Part shown: piece by piece, positions 12,362 to 24,361 of the stretch
Position numbering within the stretch: position 1 is the stretch's first letter
Layout of the letters: each line of letters begins with the position of its first letter
DNA from: Ligustrum vulgare
Taxonomy: Eukaryota > Streptophyta > Magnoliopsida > Lamiales > Oleaceae
Assembly: GCA_963555705.1 (NCBI GenBank)
Contig: OY743190.1
Span: forward strand, 23,319,491 to 23,383,490
Length of the DNA stretch: 64,000 nucleotides
Direction of reading: 5' to 3'
The notes under the pieces: model-generated
Databases searched by the model: none
The model's input: only the letters and a program-made list of their open reading frames with translations
Told to the model about the DNA's origin: nothing
Program-made: the position numbers and the translations under genes

Positions 12362-12950
12362 TGCTATTGGGAATTAAAATATATCGTTTGTTATTATTTT
12401 ATTTTCTGATTTATTTAAATTATATTTCTGTATTTATTGTAATTTATCTCATGTAATCTTTATTTATATTCATAGTTATCTGATAGGACTTAGTTAGTTT
12501 GTTCATCATCTTGTATATATATACATCTTCATAGTTTTAATAAAATGGATTCTTTCATTATATTTCTTCTTCTCATTTTATATGGTATCAGAGTATTCTT
12601 GCTCCCAAGCTCCTTGATCGTATGGCCTCAATCACAAACCCCTCCACTCTATCCGCCAACTCCGATGATAACACTGTTCTTCCACTCCAAGTCTCAAATC
12701 CATCTCGTATACTCACCACCACCATTACTACAACCATTCCTTCACCTCCCATTGTTATCAATGGTCAATCACAACTTCCAATCAAACTCACTTCTTCAAA
12801 CTATCCTGCTTGGCACATACAATTTCACAGCCTCTTAATATGAGATAACTGTCAAACTAAATTTGTAGCTCCAATATTCTCTCTAACACAAAGGATATTA
12901 TTGCCGCCACCATCACCTGACTACTCACCAGTTACATGATAATGGGCACC
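12362..12950 (+). pseudogene. Truncated copia element: LTR end, primer site and gag start
   Basis: AT-rich sequence from about 12362 ends in TTCTCATTTTATATGGTATCAGAG, which reads as an LTR end followed by a plant Met-tRNA primer site (TGGTATCAGAG at 12583). An open frame at 12622-12843 encodes a copia Gag N-terminus, recognisable from PIKLTSSNYPAWHIQFHSLL (the usual K-L-x-x-x-N-Y-x-x-W pattern). It then decays with stops, and no pol follows. The left boundary of the LTR is approximate. This is a separate element from Copia-1 and was truncated long ago. Confidence 0.7.
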
Positions 12951-13071
12951 TTCGTGATCTCCCATCACGACTTTGGCATGTTGCGTTTTATAGAAGATTG
13001 GACTCTTTTCAGTCCAGTTTTGACGAGGTGAGGTGGGGGTGAACTACACTTGGTTACTGATAAAATTATGT

Positions 13072-13072
<1 letters not shown>

Positions 13073-13122
<50 letters not shown>

Positions 13123-13130
13123 TACATACA
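13073..13130. repeat. Compound (TA)n(CA)n microsatellite
   Basis: An alternating TA run passes directly into CA repeats and CATA repeats. Simple sequence; no gene. Confidence 0.95.
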
Positions 13131-13179
13131 TATATTTTAAATTGAAAGTTAAAATTGCAGGTACTAGTGTAATTTTCAC

Positions 13180-13686
13180 TTATGGATAAAAATTTATACC
13201 CAATATATTCGAGCGATGATTTATAAACGGTTGTGGGATCATATTGACACTGAACCGAATAACTTGACTCAATAAGACTCGGGGTCACTGGAAGCAATTT
13301 TATTTGTAGTTATTCGTGGTCAACTTGAATGGCCCATTTATGTTGGTTTTGTATGTTTGGGCCTTGCTTTGATGAATGGCCCATTATTGGTGTGGCCTAG
13401 CCTAATTGGTTAATAAATACACTACCATTTGTCTATTGTTTGCCTTGAGTTTGAAATCAATACGAGTAGAAAAACGCTACATCCATTATTGGAGTTTTGT
13501 CTTCCTACATTGCTAGATTTATTCTTAATTTGAGATATTGTATTCAACTCCCTCTATCAAAGTGCAAGTTAGAGTGATGTTGTGGCAACCAAGGGAAGTT
13601 TATCATTGAGTCGAGCTTGAAGTCAAGGTGTTAGTTTTGGAGTGCTTGTTAAGCTCGATCGGTCTATTCGAGACTCAACGATTTCA
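13180..13686 (+). repeat. Copia-X 5' LTR
   Basis: Shares extended similarity with 25751-26212, for example GGCCCATTTATGTTGGTTTT and TATTCGAGACTCAACGATTT, but differs throughout and holds a segment absent from the 3' copy (about 13575-13610). The first bases are degraded (TTATGGA against TGTTGGA in the 3' LTR). Confidence 0.85.
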
Positions 13687-14179
13687 ACATGGTATTAGAG
13701 CTTGGTTGGGTATGAAATTGGGTTGTAAAACATTGGAAATGATCAAAAATGGAGCTGGACTCGAGCAAAAATAGAGGTCGAAATCTGTCCAGAAATGCTG
13801 AAAATAAATGATTTTTATCTCTGTCGAACAACTCAACCAACCGGTGAATAGAGACCACCATCTGAACCCCCCTAATCAAGGAGAAGACTCAATCAGGGAT
13901 TTGGCGCAGTTCTGGCTACAATAGCGTTGTTTTATAACCCAAAAAGTAAAGTGGGAACTGGCCCAAAATTCGTGTTTTTCAGCCAAATGATAGATCTACC
14001 GGGAAAACTGTTACCACTATTGGATTCTAAATGTCGAGGCAATAAACTTGTAAGGCGCATTCTTTTGGAAATGGCGCGTGGAGCTCCGACAGTACCACGT
14101 GACCGCGCATCCTTGGTTTCTCAGTGAGGTAGCTTTAGACAGACTATGTATTTTGTCATTTCTAACGTTTTGTTGTTGT
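13687..14179 (+). other. Copia-X primer site and untranslated leader
   Basis: Begins with TGGTATTAGAGCTTGG, a variant of the plant copia primer site, and continues as a leader with no convincing coding content until gag-like sequence appears near 14180. Confidence 0.7.
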
Positions 14180-14359
14180 TTTACACTTCAATTACTTTAT
14201 CCTTATCTGATGCTATTTAGAGAAAGGTTGGTAAACTTAAAATCACAAAAGAACTTTGAGAAAAGTTAAAGGACTTGTATTTGCTTAAAACTATCTCGAA
14301 CAAAATTTACTCGAAAGATTTTTCAGCTTTCAAATGGATCCTACAAAGGATATAGATTA
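14180..14359 (+). pseudogene. Copia-X gag fragment, upstream part
   Basis: Degenerate gag: a segment resembling L-S-D-A-I-x-R-K-V-G-K (about 14195-14230) and then FQMDPTKD just before 14357. Both match the corresponding parts of the Copia-3 Gag (LSDSVLRKVGK and FKIDPSKE). The frame is interrupted at TTA 14357-14359 by the Tourist-type MITE and resumes at 24362. Confidence 0.75.
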
Positions 14360-15454
14360 GAGCATCTATAATGGTTTATGAACTGTGGAAAAAAATCATT
14401 GCCACATAAAACTAATAATTATTTGAAAATCTCATCTTCAATGATTAGTTTTCACGCCTATGTGATGCTGACATGGTTGGAAAATTATCTGGTGCTATAT
14501 CTAGATATAGATCACATGCTAGACAAAGTGACTAGACAAATATTAAACTTTCAATTTATTTATGGAAGTTTATTATTTGAGATAGTGCTAATTTGAAGAC
14601 ACGTGTAAACATAAAAAATTGTAGACAAAGACCATTGGAGATAAGCTTTAAATTTGATTATCTATTTTATCAACATGGGTGAAAAATTTATCTATTTAAC
14701 TGCCACCAGTAGTACAAAATTGACCAAAAAAGGGAAATATACGTCAGTTTTCAGTAAAATCGACGCATATAAAAGGACAGTGGTATTTTTGTAAATATAA
14801 TCCAGAAATACACGTCAGTTCTAATTATGAAACCGATGCACATAAATGGAAGTTGAACAATACGCATCGATTCTTGAAAGAATCGATGCATAAAAGCTAC
14901 ACTTTATGCGCGGGTTCTTAGTGAACCGACGCATAAACCGATTTCAGTCATGTTTAGGCATCGGTTCAGGCGTCTGTTCTTCATGAACCGACGCCCATTC
15001 TTTTTAATACTTTTACAACCATGCATGGATCGGCCATTTCCATATATCACTTTTCACTAGCTTCCCCCCGCCTCTCTCTCTTTCGACTACATAATGCCGC
15101 CAACACCACCATTACGCTTTTAAAGTGTAATGGCTGTGCATCATCCAAACCATTGATGACTATTGGTAGATAAGATGAATCACGGAAATTAGCATCCTTG
15201 AAGTGATGGTGTATAGTTTTGGACCAATAGAAACAGTACTGGCCTTTTTAGAACTGAAGCTCTGTCTTTGTTGAATCACATCATTCAGTTACCTGGATGC
15301 TTCTTCCTTTTTCCCCCCTCTCTTGTGTATGTGTAATTGACATATTTGTCCGAGGATTTGGATACAGTTTTATTCACCCAAGGTATTATTGATGGACAAA
15401 GGATATCGTTTCGTCCATCAGCTATGCATCAAATGGTGAAAAGGATGGAAGAAT

Positions 15455-16041
15455 TGTGAAGTCGTGTGCCAATTTTATCAGAATAGCAAAGGCGTGTTTT
15501 TAGTTCTGTTTAACGTCTCCTTTGATCAGCACTGTCCACGTGGTGCAATTTGAACGGATCATTGGCTAAGCCTTATAAAAGGGTAGATACTGGATTAGGG
15601 CTTCATTCTGACTTCTTCCACGATACGCCTCTTCGTCTCTATCCTCTGCATTTTGAACTGAAGATTGTGTCTTCGGTTTCTTTCTTCTATTTAACCAATT
15701 GTGGTGCCCTTCTTGATATAATCTCGTTTGTCTTTCATTGTCTCTATTGTGAGGCGTTTGTACTGTGAAGAATTGTCTTCAGTTTTGAAAGTTTCTTGTT
15801 ATAGCGTGATTTAGGGTTGAAAGAGGAAGAACTATTTGCCAGTTGTGTAATATGTAATTTTGGCGTGATCAATAAAAGTTCTTCAGTCAGATCCACATTT
15901 GGTGGAGGCTCAACGGGGGATGTAGGCATTAAAAGCGGTCACCGAACCTCCGGACCCTTTGGGTAAAAATCTGTGTGTTCTTGCACTTATTGTTTCTGAT
16001 TATTAGTTTGTGGTTGATTTCTGGTGACTTAAATCCTTACA
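15455..16041 (+). repeat. Copia-2 5' LTR
   Basis: Begins TGTGAAGTCGTGTGCC and ends AAATCCTTACA. A TATA-like CTTATAAAAGG lies at about 15571, a plausible promoter with the transcription start shortly downstream. Confidence 0.95.
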
Positions 16042-16486
16042 AGTGGTATCAGAGCCTTCCTCAAACTGATACGTGAGACTAGTTGGTGGTTTTCTGTTCA
16101 CGATCTGTGGTCTTTAAACCGATCTGAAAACCTTTTTGGTTGGGAACGACATACATTCATCCTTGGTAAAAATTGTGAAACCTAGGGTTTCACATATGGT
16201 ATAACTTCTTCTCCTTTGTGTGGAACTCCTTCCTCCTTCGTCATTAAGGTAATAGGGTCCCCTTATTTCCTTTGTCCAGGGTTTATTATCCTTTATTGTT
16301 GTTTCTTTTTTCTTTTGATTCTATACTCTGCTATATTCTCAAATTCTGTATTTTACTACTTTGTTTTGAGCATAAATGTGTATACTTGATTTCTTGAACA
16401 TTCTTGAAATCTTTGTGATATCTTGTATTATATCTGTTTGTTCCACTTTCTGCAGCAAAAGTTTGTTTAAACCTTTTTAAAACAAA

Positions 16487-19400
16487 ATGACTACTGCACA
16501 AAAAATTGAGGTAGTTGGAGACTTTGGTATCTAGCGCCGTAAAATGAGGCCCTTACTTTTACAAAAAAGATGTGCAGGAGCTATAACAAATACTTATGCT
16601 GCAGAAATCAGTGCTTTTAGAAGAGTTGAACTTGATGAAATTGTTTGGAGTTCAATTTTCTTACATCTATCTGATAGTGTAATAAGAAAGGTAGGTGATA
16701 CTACTACTGCTGGAGGATTATGGACCAAACTTGAGAATCTATACCTAGACGTATCCATGCCCAATAAATGCTATCTGCTAAGACTCTTTTATAATTTTAG
16801 GTTTGACAATACCTTAAGTTTAGAAGAGAATATAGATAGATTTACTAAACTGGTACAATATTTAGAATCCTGTGATGAAACCATCTCTGCAGATCAACAG
16901 GTTGTTGCTCTTCTAAATTCACTTGGGGATAAGTATCAAGAACTTAGGACTGCTCTTGAATATAGTAGGGAGAGTCTTACTATTGATGATGTCATTAGTG
17001 CCCTTAGAACTAGAGAATTGGAAATAAAATCTGATATGAGAGATTCTAAGTCAGGAGTAGGCATGTTTACTAAAGGAAGAGGATACACTAAGTATAGTAA
17101 TACTGGAGATATCTTTAAGCCAAGAGAAAAGGATAAAACAAAATGGAAGGGTAGAGGAAAGGTGAAATCTAAATCAAAAGCCAAGGAATGTTTTTATTGC
17201 AAGAAAACTGGACACCTAATGAAAAATTGTTTCAAAAGGATAAAGGATATGGAAGATGCATCCAGTAATGAAATAGCTGCTATGATAGCCACAAACAAGA
17301 CCAATAATACTGAAACAAATGGTTTAGTATTTGCTACTACCTCTGATAATACTGTTTGTGAATGGATATTAGACTCTGGTTGCTCTTTTCATATGTGTAG
17401 TGATGGCAATGGGTCGGGTTTGTCAAACCCGTATCATACCCACTAAATATTTACAACCTCCATACCCTACCCATATACCCATTTAAAAATTGCGGGTCGG
17501 GTGCGGGTTTGCTTCTATACCTATTTAAAACCCATTACTAATTATTTATTTTATTATTATTTTTTTAGGCTATAAATAGGTTATAGCTGCTCCGAATTAA
17601 CTTGAATCAGTTAAATATTGGGCTTCACTTGAATTTGAGTTGAAAAAAGTTTGTTATATGTTGAAATTATACAAGCGATTTTGAACAATTTTTTTAGACG
17701 TTAACAAAGTCAATAGTTTAAACATATTAAGGTTTAGACGATAACAATGTCAATAGATATTTGGGTTCTATTGTTTTTTTATTTTTTTATTTTTTTTAAA
17801 CAATCACTTTTGTTTTAAATTTTATAATTTTTAAAAGAAATTAATGGGTATGCGGTCGGGTATGGGTATTGTAGTAAAAGCCACACCCGACCCATACCCA
17901 TGTCGGGTTTTAAAATTTACCTCCATACCCTACCCACGAACCCATTTAGTCGGGTAATCACCCCCCATTTATGTCAGGTCTCCATCGGGTATTGGGTTCG
18001 TGGGTATTATTGACATCCCTACATATGTGTCCTAATCTGAATTGGTTTACTGACTTTACTTCTATAAATGAAGGAAAAGTACATCTTGGTAACAACATGT
18101 CTTGTGATATCAAAGGCATTGGTAATATCGATCTCATAATAAATAATAATAATATGATCAATTTGAAATATGTTAGATACATTCCAGATCTTAGAAGGAA
18201 CTTGATTTCTATTGGTGAATTAAATTCTATTTATGATATATTGTTTGCTAAGAACTGCTGCAGGATCATGCAAAATTCAAACATTTTGTTTGAAGTACCA
18301 AAACAACATGGCCGGTATCTGTTTAAGGCTTCTCCTGTTATTAAAAATTTGGCTGCTCATGCTGACAATGACTTTGACAAAGCTATTTTATGGCATAAAA
18401 GATTAGGCCATATGAATATAAAATCTTTGTAGCATCTTCAAAGTACAGGAGCATTTGGTAAAGATCTTATAAAAAACATTGGTTTTTGTGAAGAATGTGT
18501 CTTGGGTAAACAAAGTAAATCCTCTTTTGAGAAGGGTACTCACAAAACTGAATCAATTCTTGATTATCTACATTCAGATTTGTGGGGACCCTCTCCTGTT
18601 TGTACTCTTAGTGGCTTCAGATACTATTTGTCTATTGTTGATGACTTCTCCAGAAAAGTTTGGATCATTTTATTAAAAGCTAAGTCAGATACTTTTCAAC
18701 ATTTTAAACTTTGGAATTTTTTTTATAGAAAATCAAACAAACCAAAAGATTAAGGCACTCAGGACTGATAATGGTCTTGAGTTCTGCAATCTGAAGTTTG
18801 ATAACCTTTGTAAGAGCTGTAGCATACTCAGACATAAAACTGTTACCTACACTCCTCAACAAAATGGAGTGGCTGAAAGGATGAACATAACTATTTTAAA
18901 CAAGGTGAGATGTATGCTAATCAGTTCTGGACTTCCAAAAATTTTCTGGGGTGAACCTGTAAAAACTGCTGCCTATCTTATAAACATAATTCCTTCAAGT
19001 GTTTTAAAGTTTAAAACCCCTGAATCTGTCTGGTCTAATCTTCCTACTGATTATTCACACCTAAGGATCTTTGGTTGTGCAGCTTATGCACATCAAAGTG
19101 AAGGAAAACTTGAGCCTAGATCTCAAAAGTGTATTTTTCTGGGTTATGGTGAAGGCACTAAAGGCTATATGTTCTGGTTATTTGATATAAAAGGTATTAA
19201 AGTCATAATAAGTAGAAATGTCATTTTTAATGAAAATATTATGCCTTGTCTTCAAAAACCTCTTAACAAATCCAATACATCTGAAAAAGGAAAAATTATT
19301 TCTGAAGTACAAACTGATTTTGGTTTACCAAATGATACTCAAATTGAGGTGGAGCATCCTCAGGTTACAAATGAGCACATTACAGGTAACTCTGATTCTG

Positions 19401-21131
19401 AAACTGAAAATCAAAATGATATCCCTGAATTTGGTTTGGAACAGAATCCTTTACATGATTATCTACTTGTTAGAGATAGAGGTAGAAGACATAGAATTCC
19501 TTCTACTAGATATAATCATGATGATTTTGTGACATTTTGTGTTGTTCAAAATTGTTTGAATGCTGAACCTGAATCTTTTGATGAAGCTGTTAATTGTTCT
19601 AATTCTAAACTTTGGATTGATGCTATGGAAGATGAAATGCTATCTCTGAATAATACTTGGTTACTTGTTCCAAAATCTGAAAATAAAAATGTTATTGATT
19701 GTAAATGGATCTATAAGATCAAAGACATAGGGTAGAATGGAACTGAAAAGAAATTTAAAGCTAGACTTGTGGCTAAAGGCTTTTCTCAAAAAGAAGGCAT
19801 TGATTATAATGAGGTTTCTCACCTGTAGCTAAATATACCTCTATTAGAATTTTACTTGCCTTAACTGCTCAATTTGATTGGGAACTTGACCAGCTTGATG
19901 TTAAAACTACTTTTTTACATGGAGATTTAGAAGAAACAATTTATATGCATCAACCAATAGGTTTTATTGAGAAAAATAAATCTGACCATGTGTGCTTATT
20001 GAAAAATCCTTATATGGACTAAAACAAGCCCCAAGACAATGGTATAAAAGGTTTGATACCTTTATCCAAAGTCTTGGTTTTCATAAAAACAAATATGATT
20101 CATGTTTATTCTGCAAAGGCACTGAAGGTCCAGATTCTGTATATTTGTTACTATATGTAGATGATATGTTACTTGCATGCAAAAGTAAAATTGAAATTGA
20201 ATCTGTGAAAAATAAATTGAGTGCTGAATTTGAAATGAAAGACCTTGGAAATGCTAAGAAAATTCTTGGAATGGAAATTTGTAGAAATAGATATGACTGT
20301 TCTTTATTTCTAAATCAATCTGCATATATTGAAAAAGTGTTGGAGAATTTTTCTATGTCCAAGGCAAAACCCGTGTCTCTGCCTCTGCCTCTGGCAAATC
20401 ATTTCAAATTGTCCTCAGCCTTATCTCCTAATTGTGAAGCTAAATTTGAAAGAATGTCAAATGTGCCTTATTCTAATGCTATTGGTTCTATTATGTATAT
20501 GATGGTCTGTACTAGACCTGATCTGGCTCACTGCATAAGTGTTCTAAGCAGATTTATGGCAAACCCAGGTGAGACACACTGGACTGTTGTTAAATGGGTA
20601 TTCTGATATCTTTGTGGATCTTTTAAAGTTGGTTTAAAATTCAAGAAATGTTTTGAAGGTGTTGTGTTAAAAGGTTACTGTGATTCTGACTTTGCAGGAG
20701 ACTTAGATAAGAGAAGATCTACTTCTTCATATAATTTTACTCTTTGTAATGCATGTATAAGTTGGAAATTCCAGTTGAAGAAATTGGTTGCATTATCATC
20801 CACTAAAACTGAGTATATATCTGCTTGTAATGCTGTTAAAGAAGGAATATGGATTAAAGGTCTATTAAGTGAAATTGGCTTTGAAAATGTTGAACTTACT
20901 CTTTATACTGATAATCAAAGTGCTATACATCTTAGTAAAAATCATGTGCATCATGATAGAACCAAACATGTTGATATAAAATTTCATTTTGTTCGGGATA
21001 TGGTTGAAAAAGGGGTTGTTAAATTGGTTAAAATTCCTACTCAATTTAATCCTTCTGATTTTGGCACAAAAGTTTTACCTTTGAACAAATTTAAAAGCCG
21101 TCTGGATATATTGAATATCACTGACAATTGA
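16487..21131 (+). pseudogene. Copia-2 gag-pol polyprotein (broken)
   Basis: Gag opens at ATG 16487 (MTTAQKIEVVGDFG) and meets a TAG at 16532-16534. Readable domains follow: Gag with LHLSDSVIRKVGD (about 16660) and a CCHC knuckle CFYCKKTGHLMKNC (17190-17230); protease WILDSGCSFHMC (17360-17398), cut by the hAT MITE and resuming at 18030; pre-integrase WHKRLGHMN (18390); integrase HSDLWGP (18570) and TPQQNGVAERMN (18850-18890); RT with LDVKTTFLHGDLEE (19900) and YVDDMLLA (20160); RNase H with CDSDFAGDLDKRRSTSS (20680) and FGTKVLPLNKF near the end. Stops include 18430-18432 and TGA near 20604, with frameshifts around 18490, 18720, 19815 and 20000. The domain set and wording resemble the Copia-3 polyprotein, so the two are probably related lineages. 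Confidence 0.92.
17398..18021. mobile_element. hAT-type MITE in the Copia-2 protease
   Basis: A 624-bp non-coding insert with terminal inverted repeats TAGTGATGGCAAT (left) and, read from the right end, TAGGGATGTCAAT. The flanking 8-bp duplication CATATGTG lies at 17390-17397 and 18022-18029. TAG-G-ATGNCAAT ends plus an 8-bp duplication are diagnostic of hAT elements. The interior is rich in GGGTCGGGT and ACCCGACCC, typical of a common plant hAT MITE group. It carries no transposase, so it was moved by one encoded elsewhere. Confidence 0.95.
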
Positions 21132-21286
21132 TTTGTGCAGGAACTGATCATTATACATGTAAATATCTGAATCTGTTCTATTAGTTTTTGTGTTGTTTTC
21201 TTTGCAGGTATTGAGAGGAGTCAATGATACTGTTTTGGCTGATTCAAGAACTATTAGGTGAACTTCAAAATTGGCAAGGTGGAGAT

Positions 21287-21873
21287 TGTGAAGTCGTGTG
21301 CCGATTTTATCAGAATAGCAAAGGCGTGTTTTTAGTTCTATATAACATCTCCTTTGATCAGCACCGTCCACGTGGTGCAATCTGAACGGATCATTGGCTA
21401 AGCCTTATAAAAGGCTAGATACTGGATTAGGGCTTCATTCTGACTTCTTCTACGATACGACTCTTTGTCTCTATCCTCTGCATTCTGAACTGAAGATTGT
21501 GTCTTCGGTTTCTTTCTTCTCTTTAACCAGTTGTGGTGCCCTTCTTGATATAATCTCATTTTTCTTTCATTGTCTCTATTGTGAGGCGTTTGTACTGTGA
21601 AGAATTGTCTTCAGTTTTGAAAGTTTCTTGTTATAGCGTGATTTAGGGTTGAAAGAGGAAGAACTATTTGCCAGTTGTGTAATCTGTAATTTTGGTGTGA
21701 TCAATAAAAGTTCTTGAGTCAGATCCACATTTGGTGGAGACTCAACGGGGGATGTAGGCGTTAAAAGCGATCGCCGAACCTCCGGACCATTTGGGTAAAA
21801 ATCTATGTGTTCTTGCACTTATTGTTTCTGATTATTAGTTTGTGGTTGATTTCTGGTGACTTAAATCCTTACA
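21287..21873 (+). repeat. Copia-2 3' LTR
   Basis: Same length as the 5' LTR with about 25 substitutions and no length change. It ends in AAATCCTTACA followed by target duplication AGAAT. Confidence 0.95.
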
Positions 21874-22184
21874 AGAATGCATGTTCTTGTCCCAGTGTAT
21901 ATAGCCTATCATTGTTCTTACTTGTAAAATGAAAATAATACATATTTCATTACAGTGATTGATATTTCATTCTTTAAGTCCTCTTCTTCGTCGTCCATTT
22001 TTGTTCATTTGAAATTGGAAAAGAAGAAGATGAATTCACAATTAAATTAAATATATCAAAGACGTTATATGTAACTAATTACCTCTCACTCTCTCTCATT
22101 TTTTCCCCCTTTCATTTCACATTTGTTTAAAGGAACGGCTTTTAAAGTGTAATGGCCGTGCATCATCCAAACCATTGTGGACGA

Positions 22185-22400
22185 GAAACATGTATGAAAT
22201 AGTCACAAAACATTTCAACTTGCTTCTTTACAAAAGGTATAAGTTAATGAAGAATGAGAATCTTTAATTATGAATTTATATTTTATTAACAAATAACAAA
22301 TAATTCATTCTAATTGTTTGTAGGCATTTAAAGAATACTACTCAATGGAGGAAATCGTCAAGATTGAAAACTTATGGGCAAAATACTTTATTGACAAGTG
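22185..22400 (+). pseudogene. Ulp1-like gene relic of CACTA-1
   Basis: Two short exon-like pieces encode RNMYEIVTKHFNLL (about 22186-22235) and AFKEYYSMEEIVKIENLW (about 22323-22376). They are separated by an intron-like stretch with GTATAAG at its start and TTTGTAG at its end. The same pieces, with the intron in the same place, occur on the minus strand of CACTA-2 (27968-28231), where they lie after the cysteine-protease motif of a Ulp1-like protein. The rest of the gene has been lost. Confidence 0.7.
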
Positions 22401-22774
22401 TATTTAAAGTTTTTTATTTGAACTTGCGTGTACATATTCGTATAATAAATTAACAATCTTGTAAATATAATTGTTGTTTTATTTATTTTATTAAGTATAT
22501 GTTGATTATATATAATTGGATGTCGATAGATTTGGTGATGTGAATGTGGAGAATGTTATAACATCACGGTAGGCCACGTTTAGGTGATTGGAGGTGCTAT
22601 GGAAAAAAACCACTTTAGGCATTGGTTTTTTTACAACTCCACCTTAAGCGTCTCTTTACAACCGACACGTAAAGTCCACACTTTACGCGTCTGTCCCAAA
22701 TACATTGTCTATACAACCGATGTGTATTGTCTTGTACAATCGACGTGAATGAGTCTATCTGTACTAATACACAT

Positions 22775-24319
22775 TGATAAGTACGTTTTTCGTACTTATC
22801 TTGACCTTAAATTTGGAGAATTATAAGTGTTTTAGAATGCGATATCGCTAATTATGTATTTATTTTATTTGTTTTAGGGAAAACTCGGATTTGGACGCGT
22901 TTGGATGCTAAACAGAGAAAATTGACTAAAATCGTGCAAGAAGGACCAAATTGCAACAATTCATAGATGAGAGGATGACGAAATGAAGAACAAAAATGTC
23001 AAGGATTTAATTGTGCAATTGAAGAGACTCAAGGACCAACTTACATTTTTTGGAAGAATTGAAACCTTAAAAAAAATAAACCCCTACTCTAATTGTAAGT
23101 GGGCCTTAAACCCACTTGAAACAAGACTTGATTGGAGTCCTTTTGGCCATAAAAAAGAACGGCCAATTGAGGTTTGAAAGGAGAGCAGAGTCGGGAGAAT
23201 ATTGGTAGAATATATACACGACGGAGGCATTGAAAGGGGGTGCTGGTCCGTTGAATCAAGGGGATAGTGGCTGAATTGGAGTGATTAAATTAGGCGAGGC
23301 TCAGCTGGGAAGTGCTAGAAAAGGAAGACATATATACATATTGGAAAAAGGGGTTGCAATAATAATCATTAAAGAAAGAGAAGACTTTGGTGGAGATATA
23401 TATTGGAGACAGCTGACTGGAGCAGCTAACAGTGGAGAAGGATTCAGCTGAATTTGGAGCATCAAACAAAGGGAATATACATGGAAAAAAAAAGGAGAAT
23501 TCGTTGCTTGGATCCGAATTGACACGTTAATTGAAGATTTCAGATTTTCGTCATAGTTTAATGATTCGGGTGATGACTTTCTTTTATTTTTCTTGTATAT
23601 CTTACATTAATATGTCAGGCTAATTCCTTTTATGTATTGGATGAGATGAACCCTAGTTATTATTTGTTTTAAATCATGATTCGATAATTTAGTAAATTCT
23701 TGTGTTTCTTGATATATTCTTGCATTCCCATTGTATTATTTGATTGCTCGATCACTAATTAAATAATTAGTTGCTTCTTGTAGTCTTGAAAAAGTTTCAA
23801 TAGGTTTTGAACGCGGCAAGATAAACACACGAACACTATTAGGAATAATAATATGACGTATGCAATCTATTTGATAAATTGTTGATTAATGCATCATGAA
23901 CATTAACATTCGCACTTGGAATAGATTCGGATCGTGTTTGTGGTAAGTTTAGTTTGTCTTGGAAAAGAAAATTAAATAGATTAGTTTTATCGTTTGGCAA
24001 GAATGCATAAATGAGCTAAATTAGAAAATCGAAAATTGAAATAGATAACACTAGGTGAATTCGAATTCCAATACATTCCCTCCATATATTTAAAATCCTC
24101 AATTTTCATATTTGCAACTTTAGTTTTATTCAAAAAAAAAAAAAAAAAAAAATCACTTCTTTTATATTTCTTATTTTTGTTAATTTAGATTTTATCCATT
24201 CGATTATGCTTAGTTATCTAAAATATAATTTATCTCAATCCTCATGGGAACAATACACGAACTCATCATCCAGTTTATTACTTGTGCGACCCATGCACTT
24301 GCAGGATTTTAGCGCAACA
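22775..24319 (+). mobile_element. Solo LTR of an Athila/Tat-like gypsy element
   Basis: Starts TGATAAGTACGTTTTTCG, ends GGATTTTAGCGCAACA, and is flanked by a perfect 5-bp duplication CACAT (22770-22774 and 24320-24324). The 3' part (CTCATGGGAACAATACACG, then a TTGCAGGATTTTAGCGCAACA-like end) has the style of LTRs that precede an Asp-tRNA primer site in Athila/Tat elements. A run of about 22 A residues lies near 24130. No internal region remains, so the copy arose by LTR-LTR recombination. It lies exactly at the right edge of CACTA-1. Confidence 0.9.
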
Positions 24320-24361
24320 CACATAGATCAAAATATGCATAAATCATTAGAGATGCTCTTA

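Larger units (their letters stand above)
15455..21873 (+). mobile_element. Copia-2: complete Ty1/copia retrotransposon
   Basis: LTRs of equal length (587 bp) lie at 15455-16041 and 21287-21873, with a perfect target duplication AGAAT (15450-15454 and 21874-21878). The primer site TGGTATCAGAGCC is at 16044-16056, and the purine tract GGCAAGGTGGAGAT ends at 21286. By hand the LTRs differ at about 25 positions (about 4%), so it is older than Copia-1 and Copia-3. It is inserted in CACTA-1 and is itself interrupted by a hAT MITE at 17398-18021. Confidence 0.97.
14707..22769 (+). mobile_element. CACTA-1: deleted CACTA (En/Spm-like) element
   Basis: The left end CAGTAGTACAAAATTGACC (14707) and right end TCTGTACTAATA (22769) are degraded versions of the CACTAGTACAGAAA terminus seen intact at 34214. 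The 3-bp duplication CAC lies at 14704-14706 and 22770-22772. Next to the ends are the family's subterminal CGTCGGTT/AACCGACG boxes (14740-15000 and 22610-22750). Only a relic of the Ulp1-like gene remains (22185-22400). Copia-2 sits inside and accounts for 6.4 kb of the span, so the CACTA itself keeps only about 1.6 kb. Confidence 0.85.
14360..24358. mobile_element. Tourist/PIF-Harbinger MITE split by later insertions
   Basis: The left end GAGCATCTATAATGGTTTATG (14360) and the complement of the right end GAGCATCTCTAATGATTTATG (24358) form a terminal inverted repeat. The 3-bp duplication is TTA (14357-14359 and 24359-24361). Both are hallmarks of the PIF/Harbinger superfamily. Removing the later CACTA and LTR insertions leaves about 380 bp (14360-14706 plus 24323-24358), so the original was a non-autonomous MITE. 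It landed in the Copia-X gag, and the gag frame reads across the site once the MITE and one TTA are disregarded. Confidence 0.9.
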
